The position numbers and the translations under genes are program-made. A model generated the notes under the pieces. It made no database searches. It was not told where the DNA came from and was given only the letters and a program-made list of their open reading frames with translations. A stretch of 64,000 nucleotides of DNA, from the NCBI GenBank assembly GCA_019636335.1, contig JAHBXR010000007.1:1-64000 (forward strand), written 5' to 3'. The number at the start of each line of letters is the position of its first letter. Positions within the stretch are counted from its first letter, which is position 1. Below, in pieces: positions 51,803 through 60,303 of the stretch. Origin of the DNA: Pirellulales bacterium. Its GTDB lineage: Bacteria > Planctomycetota > Planctomycetia > Pirellulales > JAEUIK01.

Positions 51803-52219
51803 ATGGGCATCATGCAGGTCATTGGCATCTTCATCATCTGTGGGACCATCTTGCTCTTGGCATTGATGGTTCTGGTCGCGATTCCGCAGAGCCGGTTGCG
51901 TGACGTACTGCTTCAGGTTGTGGGCTGGCTGTTTGCCGGTGGCTGCGCGGCGTACGTCTTGTCGCCAGTAGACGTAGTGCCGGAAGTGATCCTGGGACCG
52001 TTTGGCCTGGTGGACGACCTGATTGCCCTGATTGTGGGAATTGGGTCGGCCGTGGCCGCCTGGCAAGTACGGCGGCGAGCCGGAAGGTCGCCCGTCATTG
52101 ATGTCTCCATCAGTGGACCGGAGAGACAGCAATCAAGTTCCGAGTTCGTTTCGCGTGTCGGCCATGTCTTGTTGCACTCGAACGGCCATCTCCCCGTCAG
52201 GAAAGGGGGTGCCAAGTGA
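51803..52219 (+). CDS. YkvA (DUF1232) family membrane protein
   Basis: A protein of 138 residues with GGAGG before ATG 51803. An N-terminal membrane segment (IGIFIICGTILLLALMVLVA) is followed by the YkvA/DUF1232 signature YVLSPVDVVPEVILGPFGLV then DDLIALIVG. The family is widespread and of unknown function. The stop overlaps the GTG start of the ParB gene, so the two are coupled. Confidence 0.85.
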   Translation: MGIMQVIGIFIICGTILLLALMVLVAIPQSRLRDVLLQVVGWLFAGGCAAYVLSPVDVVPEVILGPFGLVDDLIALIVGIGSAVAAWQVRRRAGRSPVIDVSISGPERQQSSSEFVSRVGHVLLHSNGHLPVRKGGAK

Positions 52220-53007
52220 AGATTCCCCTCGTGCAGATCCTCTGCGACGGCAACATCCGCAAGCAGTTCGACGAGGCCCAGATCGAGGGCCTCGCCCAGA
52301 CCATGAGCCTCCTGGGGCAGCAAGTCCCGGCCAAGGGGCGAATGGTGGATGGCAAGTGCGTCTTGACCGATGGCATGCGGCGATTCCTGGCCGCGCGGAA
52401 GCTCGGCTGGGAATCGCTGGAGGTTGACCTCGAAGAGGGTGAGCTGAATGAAGGCGACCTTCTTCAACGCCAGCTCGTCCTCAACTGTCAGCGGAGCGAT
52501 ATTCCGGCGCTCGACAAGGCGCGGGCGATCGCCCGGCTCATGGAAGTGACGAGATGCAATGCTTCAGGCGCGGCCTCGCGCCTGGGTATGTCCAACGCCA
52601 CGGTGACGCGACTTCTCAGTCTGCTTGAGTTGCCGGAGGAGGTTCAACGCGAGGTCGAATCCGGGAAGCTCGCCGCCAGTACGGCCTACGAACTGGCGCG
52701 AGTCTCCGATCCCGCCAGGCAGTCGGCCATGGTGGAAGCGGCGAAGCAGGGCAACCTCACTCGTGACGCGGTGACGGCGCAGCGCAAACTCGCCAGTCAG
52801 CCTGTGGCAAAGCCATCGCGCTCCGTCTCACGGACCTCGCTTTCTCTGGGCGACGGTCGTGCGCTGACGGTCGCAGGCCCGGACCTGTCGCTGGATTCGC
52901 TCGTCTCCCTGCTTGAGGAGTTGTTGGGCAAGTGCCGCAAGGCGCGCAGCCACGGTTGGGAACTTGGGACGCTGGTTCGGGCGCTTCGGGATCAGTCCAA
53001 GGCTTGA
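52216..53007 (+). CDS. parB: ParB/KorB-like DNA-binding protein
   Basis: A protein of 263 residues from GTG 52216, which overlaps the previous stop. ParB N-terminal domain: GLAQTMSLLGQQVPAKGRMV and the CTP-binding-type box TDGMRRFLAARKLG. Central HTH: ARAIARLMEVTRCNASGAAS then RLGMSNATVTRLLSLLELPE. The C-terminal half is less conserved and may dimerise. It may be a partition or regulatory protein of element 2. It is distant from parA (30.2 kb), so a pairing is not certain; a KorB-like regulator of transfer genes is an alternative. Confidence 0.88.
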   Translation: MKIPLVQILCDGNIRKQFDEAQIEGLAQTMSLLGQQVPAKGRMVDGKCVLTDGMRRFLAARKLGWESLEVDLEEGELNEGDLLQRQLVLNCQRSDIPALDKARAIARLMEVTRCNASGAASRLGMSNATVTRLLSLLELPEEVQREVESGKLAASTAYELARVSDPARQSAMVEAAKQGNLTRDAVTAQRKLASQPVAKPSRSVSRTSLSLGDGRALTVAGPDLSLDSLVSLLEELLGKCRKARSHGWELGTLVRALRDQSKA

Positions 53008-53029
53008 CGAACAGAAAGGAGAAGATGCC

Positions 53030-54538
53030 ATGCGATTGACACTGTTTGGAAGCAAAAACTCCATCTGGCGAAGAGGGTGGAGCCGCGACGCCTGGCCGTT
53101 CGACAAGCCGCTCATTTCCTGGTCGAAGTCCGACGCGTTTACCATTGGGGACTCTTATGAGGGCTGCCTGGGGCTCGGCGCGACCGGCTCCGGGAAAACC
53201 ACGGGCCTCGCGGAAACCGTGGCCCTTGCCATGATGCGGGCGGGGTACGGCGGTTTCGTCAGCGTATTCAAAGGAGATGAGCTGGAGCGATGGCAAAGCT
53301 ACGCCCGCAAGGCGGGCCGCCGGCGCGATCTCATCGAGTTCAGTCCCGACCGGCCGTGGAAATTCAACTTCCTCAATTACGAGTTGGAACGAGGCGGGTG
53401 CGGGGCCGGGATCACGGAGAATATTGTCAGCCTACTTTCCACGGCACTTGAAATCGCTGAGCAAATCAGCGGCAATGCGGGCGCTGCTCGGGAAGAGGGG
53501 CAGTACTGGGAACTAACCAAGCGACAGATTTGCCGCAACACGGTCGATGTCCTCATCCTCGCTCGTGGCAAGGTCAGCATTCCCGACCTGTACGAGTTCA
53601 TCATTACCGCGCCGACGTCCGTCGACGAGATCGCGAAAACGTCCTGGCAAGAGCGGTCTTTTTGTTACCGCTGCATCCTCGAAGCGGAGCAGAAGGCTAC
53701 TACGCCCAGGCAAAAGCGCGATTTTAACCTGGCCGTGACCTACTTCTTCGATGACTTCGCGCGGCTAAGCGACAAGACACGCAGCATCGTCGTCTCCACC
53801 GTCACCTCGATGGTGGACATGCTCAACCGTGGAATCGGCCGCGAGCTGCTCTGCACGGAGACGAACATTACGCCCGAGGCGATGGAACAGGGCCATGTCA
53901 TCTTCGCCGGATTGCCGGTCGTCGAATACGGCCCGCTGGGCCGACTTGTCCAGGGCATCCTTCGGCACAGCTTTCAGCTTGGAATCCAACGCCGCAATGT
54001 CCGGAAGAGTCCGCGTCCGGTCTTCTTCTTCGCGGATGAGTTTCAGGAATTTGTTACATCATACGACCGGCTTTTCCAGAGCACCTGCCGCTCGGCCCGA
54101 GTGGCCAGCGTCTACCTGTCGCAGAACGTCCCCAACATCGTGGCGGCCCTCGGTGGCCAGCAGAAGGGACAGGCGGAGTGCGACTCGCTATTTGGCAACC
54201 TGAACCTCAAGGTCTTCCACGCCAATTCGGACCCGACTACGAACAACTATGCCTCGCAGCTCATTGGGCAGACCAAGCAGTTGCTCATGAACACCAACAG
54301 CGGCCATGCGCCGGACGATTGGACATCACTGGTACTCGGCATGGGGAGTTCGCAGGCAAGCGGCGGCTTTTCGGAGACCTACTACCACGAGGTGCCTCCC
54401 AGCGTCTTCTCATCACTTCGCACCGGTGGCCAGAGAAACGGCCGGGTGATTGAAGCCATCGTCTTTCGGAGCGGCCGGATTTTCAGCGACACCGGCCGCA
54501 ACTGGCGGCTGGTGACATTCCAGCAGAGCCGGACGTAA
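53030..54538 (+). CDS. TraD/VirD4-like coupling ATPase of element 2
   Basis: A protein of 502 residues from ATG 53030 with AAAGGAGAA upstream. Walker A GLGATGSGKTTGLAET (residues 48-63), then GGFVSVFKGDELERW, and Walker B RPVFFFADEFQEFVTSYDRL near 330, followed by VASVYLSQNVPNIVAALGG, all typical of TraG/VirD4 ATPases. There is no N-terminal membrane segment; the following gene encodes a four-helix membrane protein that could supply the anchor. Its architecture differs clearly from the 932-residue homologue in element 1. Confidence 0.88.
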   Translation: MRLTLFGSKNSIWRRGWSRDAWPFDKPLISWSKSDAFTIGDSYEGCLGLGATGSGKTTGLAETVALAMMRAGYGGFVSVFKGDELERWQSYARKAGRRRDLIEFSPDRPWKFNFLNYELERGGCGAGITENIVSLLSTALEIAEQISGNAGAAREEGQYWELTKRQICRNTVDVLILARGKVSIPDLYEFIITAPTSVDEIAKTSWQERSFCYRCILEAEQKATTPRQKRDFNLAVTYFFDDFARLSDKTRSIVVSTVTSMVDMLNRGIGRELLCTETNITPEAMEQGHVIFAGLPVVEYGPLGRLVQGILRHSFQLGIQRRNVRKSPRPVFFFADEFQEFVTSYDRLFQSTCRSARVASVYLSQNVPNIVAALGGQQKGQAECDSLFGNLNLKVFHANSDPTTNNYASQLIGQTKQLLMNTNSGHAPDDWTSLVLGMGSSQASGGFSETYYHEVPPSVFSSLRTGGQRNGRVIEAIVFRSGRIFSDTGRNWRLVTFQQSRT

Positions 54539-54583
54539 TCGCAAACCCAAAAGCAGCGGCAGCATTTGTAGAGGAGCGGCATC

Positions 54584-55168
54584 ATGTTCAACAACGAACC
54601 ACCGATGAGTATGGCGGACAAGGCCAGGACCGGGCTGTCCTGGATCGCATTCATAGCGCAAACAGGCAGCGTGACCGTGGAGGTGTTGTTACACCGTAAG
54701 TTCGGCGCTCGCTACCTGAACTACCAGGCGGCGGCTGCCCTGTTCCTTATCCCCGTCTTTGGGATGTTCTTCCAGGGGCAAAACGTCCGACCGCTGATCC
54801 TCTTCTGGTGGATTTATTTTTTCATGCTGATGGTTGCCCGGTTGGGCATCCTGTTTCGCGGCAAACGCAATCTGGACATCCACTCCCGCTACACCGGCGA
54901 ACCCCGGCTGTTTCGGCTTCGCTCCCCGGAGCGAGAGATCACGATCAAGCAGTTCCATGAACCGCTCGTGGTGATCCTCTTTGGCATCTTCTTCATCAAT
55001 CTCAATGCGGCACTCGGCTGCTACCTGGTGTTCGCCGCGATATGCCTGGTCATCAAAACTCGCCTGGAGGCCGGCATCGATGAAGCAATGGATTGGGACA
55101 TGCGTGATGCGATGAACGACCAACGTCAACGCATGGAGCGCATGCGCAAGATGCAGAGTCGGTTTTGA
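54584..55168 (+). CDS. polytopic membrane protein next to the coupling ATPase
   Basis: A protein of 194 residues. Four likely membrane segments: AAAALFLIPVFGMFF, LILFWWIYFFMLMVARLGIL, PLVVILFGIFFINL and LGCYLVFAAICLVI. The C-terminus is charged and helical (MRDAMNDQRQRMERMRKMQS). It starts 45 bases after the coupling ATPase. It may be the membrane partner of that ATPase, whose N-terminus lacks membrane helices. No named family was recognised. Confidence 0.7.
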   Translation: MFNNEPPMSMADKARTGLSWIAFIAQTGSVTVEVLLHRKFGARYLNYQAAAALFLIPVFGMFFQGQNVRPLILFWWIYFFMLMVARLGILFRGKRNLDIHSRYTGEPRLFRLRSPEREITIKQFHEPLVVILFGIFFINLNAALGCYLVFAAICLVIKTRLEAGIDEAMDWDMRDAMNDQRQRMERMRKMQSRF

Positions 55169-55202
55169 TTTAAGTGGCTTCAGCTTCTGAAAGGAGAACG
55201 CA

Positions 55203-55505
55203 ATGGCAGCAAGTGGCCCCAAGATCGGTGAGGGAACTTTTAGCGCGTGGATGCGGCAAGGCCTGCGCGAAGTGCGAGCCATGCTCTATCCCGAGTCCAA
55301 CGTGGCGCAACAGACAGAATACGGACTGTATGGCACGCGAACACCTGGTGAAGTGGCGGCGGATCGACGAGGTGACGGACGGGACGCCAAGGACATGGAT
55401 GAAGAGAAGGATCAGTACCCTTCAGTCGCTGACCGCGTGCAGGAAGCGAAGGATCGCTCCGACGAGATGGAACCTGCCAAGCAGCAGGAGATGGAACGCG
55501 AGTAG
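55203..55505 (+). CDS. small acidic protein, unknown function
   Basis: A protein of 100 residues with AAAGGAGAA before ATG 55203. N-terminal part FSAWMRQGLREVRAMLYPES may be an amphipathic helix; the rest is very polar (RRGDGRDAKDMDEEKDQYPS) and likely disordered. It is the third gene of the coupling-ATPase operon. No domain is recognised. Confidence 0.6.
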   Translation: MAASGPKIGEGTFSAWMRQGLREVRAMLYPESNVAQQTEYGLYGTRTPGEVAADRRGDGRDAKDMDEEKDQYPSVADRVQEAKDRSDEMEPAKQQEMERE

Positions 55506-55570
55506 ATCGCTAATGGAGGACGGATGTCTTTGATGACAGCCGAATTCCTGACTCAAGGGAGATGCTGGCC

Positions 55571-55717
55571 ATGTCGTTGTCGAGCTTGATGTTCTTTGTC
55601 TCGTGCTGGGCCTGCTTCCGCGTGGGAGAGTTTCACGCCCGCCATCCCGGTTTGATCGCCAGTAAATCCATGGATGCATGGCAGTGGCTATGCGACTGGC
55701 TCAAGGGCAGCCATTGA
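55571..55717 (+). CDS. 48-residue small protein, unknown function
   Basis: ATG 55571 has AAGGGAG about 9 bases upstream. The peptide begins MSLSSLMFFVSCWACFRVGE, with a hydrophobic start that may be a short membrane helix, and ends AWQWLCDWLKGSH. It lies between the coupling-ATPase operon and the excisionase gene. A coding function is likely but not certain. Confidence 0.45.
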   Translation: MSLSSLMFFVSCWACFRVGEFHARHPGLIASKSMDAWQWLCDWLKGSH

Positions 55718-55778
55718 CCCCGAGAACGTTCTAGACCTGTACTCATTGCCCTGGTTCCGGGCCGGAAAGGAGGATTTC

Positions 55779-56024
55779 ATGTCATCGACTGAACTGGTAG
55801 CTCCGGCGAGCCCATCGGGGCCTTTGCTGCTCACGGCGGAAGAGTTCGCCGAGATGATGCAGATATCGACTCGAACGCTCTGGCGGTTGCGTTCGGCGGG
55901 GCTGGTCCCCGCGCCGGTCCGCATCGGTGGGACCGTGCGATGGAACCGCGAGACAGTCATTGATTGGATCGCGGCCGGTTGCCCATCGTCAATTGCGGTT
56001 AACAATGATCGGCGGAGGAGATAA
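55779..56024 (+). CDS. excisionase-type helix-turn-helix protein of element 2
   Basis: A protein of 81 residues; AAAGGAGG decides for ATG 55779. HTH: LTAEEFAEMMQISTRTLWRL, then LVPAPVRIG and WNRETVIDWIAAGCPS. Homologous to the element 1 excisionase (9457-9723) with the same layout and the same GCPS/GCPT-type ending. It precedes the integrase by 3 bases. It directs excision of element 2. Confidence 0.9.
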   Translation: MSSTELVAPASPSGPLLLTAEEFAEMMQISTRTLWRLRSAGLVPAPVRIGGTVRWNRETVIDWIAAGCPSSIAVNNDRRRR

Positions 56025-56027
56025 CCA

Positions 56028-57443
56028 ATGGCATCGATCTTCAAACGGGGCAAAGGGCGCAACGAGCCCTACGTCGTCCAGTATTTTGATCATCGCGGCA
56101 AACGCCGCACGAAAATCGGGTTTACCGACAAGGGTTTGACTGAGGAACTGGCGGCCAAGCTCGAAACGGAGGCTCGCCTCCGTTCGACCGGCCTGATCGA
56201 TCCGCAGCAGGATCGGTTTGCCCAGCAGAAAGCCGTACCGATCAAGGCTCACCTGGATGCCTTCCAGGAGAGCCTCGAAGACAACACCGGCAAGCATGTC
56301 CGGCTCACCATGACGCGCGTGCGCCGGATCGTCGACGGGTGCGGCTTCAAGACCCTGGCCGATATCGAAAGCGAACCGGTGCAGGTCTGTCTGCGCCGCC
56401 TCCGCAAGGAGGAGGATCTGGGGCACCGGACCTACAACCATTACCTCCAGGCGATGGATGCCTTCTGCAACTGGTGCGTGGTCACCAAGCGATTGATCGC
56501 CAATCCGATTCTGGGCCTGGAGCGGCTCAACACGGAAGTCGATGTCCGGCATGCCCGGCGGGCGTTGACGGCCGACGAGGTCGCCAGGCTTGTGGACTCG
56601 GCTCGCAGCAGCCACAAGCGAATTCAGGGGTTTAGCGGGGAAATGCGGGCTCGCATCTACCTGATGTCCTACATGACGGGCCTTCGCAGGAAGGAGTTGG
56701 CGAGCCTGTCACCGCGAAGTTTCTCGCTCGATGCCGAGCAGCCAACGGTGACGGTCGAGGCTGCCTGCTCAAAGCACCGCCGCAAGGACGTGCTCCCCCT
56801 GCATGCGGAGTTGGTCGCGATGCTGCGCGAGTGGATCAAGGGCTTGAAGCCGACCGACAAGCTCTTTCCGAACCTCGATCGCAAGAAGACCTGGTTCATG
56901 GTCCGCAGGGACCTGGAGCGCGTCGGCATCGCCTACGAGAACGAGGACGGCATTGCCGACTTCCATGCCGCCGGGCGGCATACCCACATCACTGAGTTGC
57001 TCCGCAACGGCGCGACGCTGCCGCAGGCCAAGGAACTGGCCCGGCATTCCGACGTGAAGATGACCATGAAGTACACCCACATTGGCCTGGGGGATCAGGC
57101 CAAGGCATTGGCAAATTTGCCCTCGCCGAAGCGGGCCGAACCCGCGACCGATGCAGCGCAGGACGATCAAGCCGCGCTGCATATGCGCTGCAGTTTTTGC
57201 AGCGCTGAGGGGCATTCGGTGTCTTCGGCTGTCAGCGATCCGGCGGACCCTAAACGCCGAAACCCTTGCGGCTGCAAGGGTTTTGACGCTGATCGTCGCT
57301 CTATGTCAGAGCATGACAAAATGGAGGCGGCGGGAATCGAACCCGCGTCCCGTGGCATTTCGGTGCCAGCTTCTACGTGCGTAGTCGACTTATTTGATCC
57401 TTCGCGGCGCGGTCCCCAGGCGACAGGGTGCCGGCTCCGCTAG
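56028..57443 (+). CDS. tyrosine integrase of element 2
   Basis: A protein of up to 471 residues beginning MASIFKRGKGRN. Catalytic domain: TGLRRKELASL (Arg), SKHRRKD (Lys), DFHAAGRHTHIT, ELARHSDVKMTMKYTHIGL (His and Tyr). It is strongly similar by eye to the element 1 integrase over its whole conserved length up to LANLPSP (about 57127). The frame then continues through a hairpin, the attachment repeat and 122 bases antisense to the tmRNA gene before stopping, so the last 40 residues are host sequence read backwards. It acts at the 3' end of ssrA. Confidence 0.93.
   Translation: MASIFKRGKGRNEPYVVQYFDHRGKRRTKIGFTDKGLTEELAAKLETEARLRSTGLIDPQQDRFAQQKAVPIKAHLDAFQESLEDNTGKHVRLTMTRVRRIVDGCGFKTLADIESEPVQVCLRRLRKEEDLGHRTYNHYLQAMDAFCNWCVVTKRLIANPILGLERLNTEVDVRHARRALTADEVARLVDSARSSHKRIQGFSGEMRARIYLMSYMTGLRRKELASLSPRSFSLDAEQPTVTVEAACSKHRRKDVLPLHAELVAMLREWIKGLKPTDKLFPNLDRKKTWFMVRRDLERVGIAYENEDGIADFHAAGRHTHITELLRNGATLPQAKELARHSDVKMTMKYTHIGLGDQAKALANLPSPKRAEPATDAAQDDQAALHMRCSFCSAEGHSVSSAVSDPADPKRRNPCGCKGFDADRRSMSEHDKMEAAGIEPASRGISVPASTCVVDLFDPSRRGPQATGCRLR
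57260..57283. terminator. hairpin between integrase and tmRNA
   Basis: Arms AAACCCTTGC (57260-57269) and GCAAGGGTTT (57274-57283), loop GGCT, with T-rich flanks. It lies 39 bases downstream of the tmRNA 3' end on the minus strand and could terminate that transcript. It is the counterpart of 11024-11060. Confidence 0.6.
57322..57344. repeat. attachment-site repeat at the tmRNA 3' end
   Basis: Identical over 23 bases to 11102-11124. In the minus-strand tmRNA it encodes the 3' half of the T-arm (GGGTTCGATTCCC) and the acceptor strand. Site-specific integration here keeps the tmRNA gene intact because the element supplies the replaced 3' end. Confidence 0.9.
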
Positions 57444-57682
57444 TCGGGAACTTTTTTAACCCCGAGCGTGCCCAACAGTGACTCGGGACGATCCGGAATT
57501 GTTGACCAACTTTTGAACCTCTCCGGCGAAGGCTCGCAGTCGGGGTCACCTATCTCTAGGCGGCCAAAGCAAAGGTATCTTCGGCAATTGAAGATAATTG
57601 GTCGGCTTTTTGCGTGGCCTGCTGACCAACCACGGCACGCCACTAACACGTCAACCTACCCGGTCGAACCCAGTTCGCCCCC
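57322..57682 (-). ncRNA. ssrA: transfer-messenger RNA (tmRNA)
   Basis: 361 nt. The 5' end GGGGGCGAACTGGGTTCGAC (from 57682) has the tmRNA-specific GGTTCGAC box. Its first seven bases pair with the 3' strand CGCCTCC (57329-57323), with one G-U pair. T-arm GGGTTCGATTCCC is present; the terminal CCA is not encoded. The tag frame is read from GCC at 57585 to TAG at 57558-57556 and gives AEDTFALAA, ending in the usual ALAA degron. The resume codon is therefore at about nt 98, inferred from typical spacing. tmRNA with SmpB rescues stalled ribosomes. Confidence 0.95.
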
Positions 57683-58178
57683 GGTGAGATCCGCCGCGAC
57701 GGGACTTCCCCAGCCTCGGCCGTGCTCGTTCGACTCCTCATTATACGTATCGGCCCGCCGCGCGGCCATTCGTAGTTCGTGGCCGCTCCTTGGGCTGGGT
57801 CCCTACCGACCCGCTCGCCCGTCGCCTATCCGACAACCGGGGCGCTAAGTACCGAATTTATTTGACTCTACGAACGGCGATTGCTTCAATCGGGCAGGTT
57901 GGCGATCGGCAAGGCCGAGGCACATCGCCGACCTCATTTCGGGCAAGCGGGCACTTGCCAAAGCTCTTTTCGACTTCTTTTCACGGACGCGGTCTGTTCC
58001 CGCACGGCGGCGGGCACCGACGGCAACAGAGACGCATTCGATCGAGGTCCTCGTATCCGCCTGCGCTGAGGCGAGCGCTGGCAGATAGGCGTCCCACGTT
58101 TGTGGTTGCGCGCCGGCCCCCTGGTATCGCTCATCGGTTTGCCGTCGTCTCCTTTCTCGTGCAAGGAGTATTTCAGGC
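57683..58178. other. intergenic region upstream of ssrA and the FGE-like gene
   Basis: No gene is supported in these 496 bases. On the minus strand TATAAT (57745-57740) lies about 58 bases before the mature tmRNA 5' end and is a candidate -10 box for ssrA; no clear -35 is seen. CAAGGAG just before 58179 is the ribosome-binding site of the next gene. Confidence 0.4.
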
Positions 58179-59060
58179 ATGTATGCCCTCGCGCTTGCGC
58201 TGGCCGTGGTTGTGGCCGATCCTGTCTCCCCTGCCCCACGCCCCGCTCTCGAACTCCTGCGGCAGTTTCGCGACGAATTGATCTACATCCGCCCGGGCGA
58301 AGGTCCCTTCCCGGCTCGTTTTACGCTAGGCCGAAATGCCGACGAGCCGACCGAACGCCCGCTGCAGCAGGCGTACATCAAGCACAAGTTCTCCATCTCG
58401 AAATACGAAGTCACGCAAGAGTTGTGGGAACTGATCATGGGGGGCAATCCCAGCCGCTGGAAAGGCCCTCGCAACTCGGTCGACAACGTGTCGTTCAACG
58501 ACTGCGTCGAATTCTGCCACCGACTGACGCTGGCGCTGCGCGAGGTCGATCTCATCTCCGCTACCGAAGTGGTACGTCTGCCGTCCGAGACCGAATGGGA
58601 ATACTGCGCCCGGGCCGGCACGATCTCGCTCTACAGCTTTGGCGACGACGTCGAGCAACTCGACGACTACGCCTGGTACGAAAGCAACGCCGCCGGAAAC
58701 GATCCGCAAGTGGGCGAGAAGAAGCCCAACGCCTGGGGGCTTTACGACATGCACGGTTACCTTTGGGAATGGTGCGCCGACCGCTGGCACGATACGCTAC
58801 GCGACATCCCGGCCGACGGCTCGGTCTGGAACGTGCGAGGCGACATCAAGCGACGCACGCTGCGAGGCGGAAGCTGGAAAGATCCGGCCAAGCGCGTGCT
58901 GAGCACGACGCGTCGCGGGGCCTACACGACGACCCGCGACGATGCACTCGGTCTGCGCTGCGTCGTCTCCGACACGTTGCCTTCGAATCAGAGCGCGGTG
59001 GCGGGGACGCCGGGCAAGAATCCGCTCGATTCGAGGCATACTCCCCAGGACAATTACTAA
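58179..59060 (+). CDS. FGE/SUMF1-type protein
   Basis: A protein of 293 residues with AAGGAG before ATG 58179. The N-terminus (MYALALALAVVVADPVSPAP) may be a signal peptide. FGE-sulfatase fold: ISKYEVTQELWELIMGGNPS, VRLPSETEWEYCARAGT, WGLYDMHGYLWEWCADRW and LRGGSWKD, ending with a variable tail. Most bacterial members of this family are ligand-binding or protein-modifying enzymes; the paired active-site cysteines of true FGE are not evident. This is the first host gene right of the element. Confidence 0.9.
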   Translation: MYALALALAVVVADPVSPAPRPALELLRQFRDELIYIRPGEGPFPARFTLGRNADEPTERPLQQAYIKHKFSISKYEVTQELWELIMGGNPSRWKGPRNSVDNVSFNDCVEFCHRLTLALREVDLISATEVVRLPSETEWEYCARAGTISLYSFGDDVEQLDDYAWYESNAAGNDPQVGEKKPNAWGLYDMHGYLWEWCADRWHDTLRDIPADGSVWNVRGDIKRRTLRGGSWKDPAKRVLSTTRRGAYTTTRDDALGLRCVVSDTLPSNQSAVAGTPGKNPLDSRHTPQDNY

Positions 59061-59095
59061 CATCGGGTGCCCGGGCTGCCGGCGACCCTCGCGCC

Positions 59096-59563
59096 ATGAA
59101 GATTCTTTATCTACACGGGCTGGGTTCCGGTCCCGAAGGTTACAAGCCGACGTGGCTGCGGGGCCAGGGTCTCGAGGTCGTGGCGCCACAGCTTGTCGAC
59201 GACGATCTCGCCGCATCGATCGAGATCGCCCGGCGGAGCTTCGCCTCCCAACGTTTCGACGTGGTGGTGGGCTCCAGTCGTGGCGGCGCCGTGGCGCTCG
59301 CACTCGATACGAGCAGCACGCCGCGCGTGGTGATCGCCCCCGCGTGGCGCCGTTTGGGGGTCGACCCGGTCGCCGGGCCGGTGACGGTCATCCTGCACTC
59401 GCCCCACGACGAACTGATCCCGCTCGCCGACAGCCGGGAGCTGGCGGCGCGCTGGCAATTGCCGGCCGACTCGTTGCTCGAGGTCGGCGCGCGGCACACG
59501 ATGAGCGATCCCGCGGCCTTGGCGGCCCTGCTCGAGGCGGTGCGCCGCGTCGCCGTAGCGTAG
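59096..59563 (+). CDS. YqiA/UPF0227-like alpha/beta hydrolase
   Basis: A protein of 155 residues. LYLHGLGSGPEGYKPTWLRG at the N-terminus, nucleophile elbow VVVGSSRGGAVALAL (Ser), an acid in ILHSPHDELIPLADS and a histidine in LEVGARHTMSDP complete an alpha/beta-hydrolase triad. Likely an esterase of unknown substrate. ATG 59096 follows the previous stop by 35 bases; no strong ribosome-binding site is seen. Confidence 0.85.
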   Translation: MKILYLHGLGSGPEGYKPTWLRGQGLEVVAPQLVDDDLAASIEIARRSFASQRFDVVVGSSRGGAVALALDTSSTPRVVIAPAWRRLGVDPVAGPVTVILHSPHDELIPLADSRELAARWQLPADSLLEVGARHTMSDPAALAALLEAVRRVAVA

Positions 59564-59750
59564 AATCGGAGTGGGCTTGTCGTGCGCCGAGGCCAACTCG
59601 CTGGCATGCTAGCACGTGGCACCCGTGAGCATGGCCACGCGGCGACTCGACTTGTCTGGCTATGGCACCGTCGATAGACTTCCGCCCCGGCCTATTCTGC
59701 CCTGCCTCCGGAATTTGGAACCCCGGCGGCGGGCGTATGGAGAACTGTCC

Positions 59751-60293
59751 TTGAGCTTCGAGCAACTCTGGGCCCCTTGGCGGCTGAGCTACATCAAACA
59801 GGACCGCGATGCGGCGGCGCCCGAGCGCGCGCCCCTGTCGTTTTTGCCGGGGGCCGATCCCGAATGCTTCATCTGCCGCGACGTCGTCGATACGGCCGAC
59901 CGCGAAAACCTGGTGGTGCATCGCGGCGAGCGTTGCCTCACGATCCTGAACCGTTTTCCCTACAATAATGGCCACCTGCTGGTGGCCCCCAAATCGCACC
60001 GCGCCGAGCTTGGCGCGCTCGAGGCCGCCGATCACCTTGAGATCATGGAAACCACCGCCCGCCTGATCGAGATCCTGCGCCGCACGATGAACCCCGACGG
60101 GTTCAACGTCGGCTTGAATCTTGGCCGCATGGCGGGGGCGGGGTTGCCTGGCCATTTGCACTGGCACATCGTGCCCCGCTGGAATGGCGATACGAATTTC
60201 ATGCCGGTACTGGCCGGAGTGAACGTGATCCCTCAATCGCTCGACGCGTTATGGTCGCTGTTGACCGATGCCCTTCGCGGCATCGCCCAGTAG
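59751..60293 (+). CDS. HIT-family hydrolase
   Basis: A protein of 180 residues; TTG 59751 is chosen because GGAGAA lies just before it and the protein then starts LSFEQLWAPWR, as in relatives. C-x-x-C of FICRDV, RFPYNNGHLLVAPKSHR and the histidine triad GHLHWHIVPRW are present. HIT proteins act on nucleotide polyphosphates such as Ap4A or on adenylylated amines. The gene overlaps or abuts the dGTPase gene closely, which suggests a shared nucleotide-housekeeping operon. Confidence 0.9.
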   Translation: MSFEQLWAPWRLSYIKQDRDAAAPERAPLSFLPGADPECFICRDVVDTADRENLVVHRGERCLTILNRFPYNNGHLLVAPKSHRAELGALEAADHLEIMETTARLIEILRRTMNPDGFNVGLNLGRMAGAGLPGHLHWHIVPRWNGDTNFMPVLAGVNVIPQSLDALWSLLTDALRGIAQ

Positions 60294-60303
60294 CGCACGG
60301 TCC

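Noticed and set aside
58100-59095. A long plus frame upstream of the alpha/beta hydrolase, in a different frame from the FGE-like gene
   Set aside because: It overlaps the well-supported FGE-like gene and is Arg/Pro-rich nonsense; the hydrolase begins at 59096.
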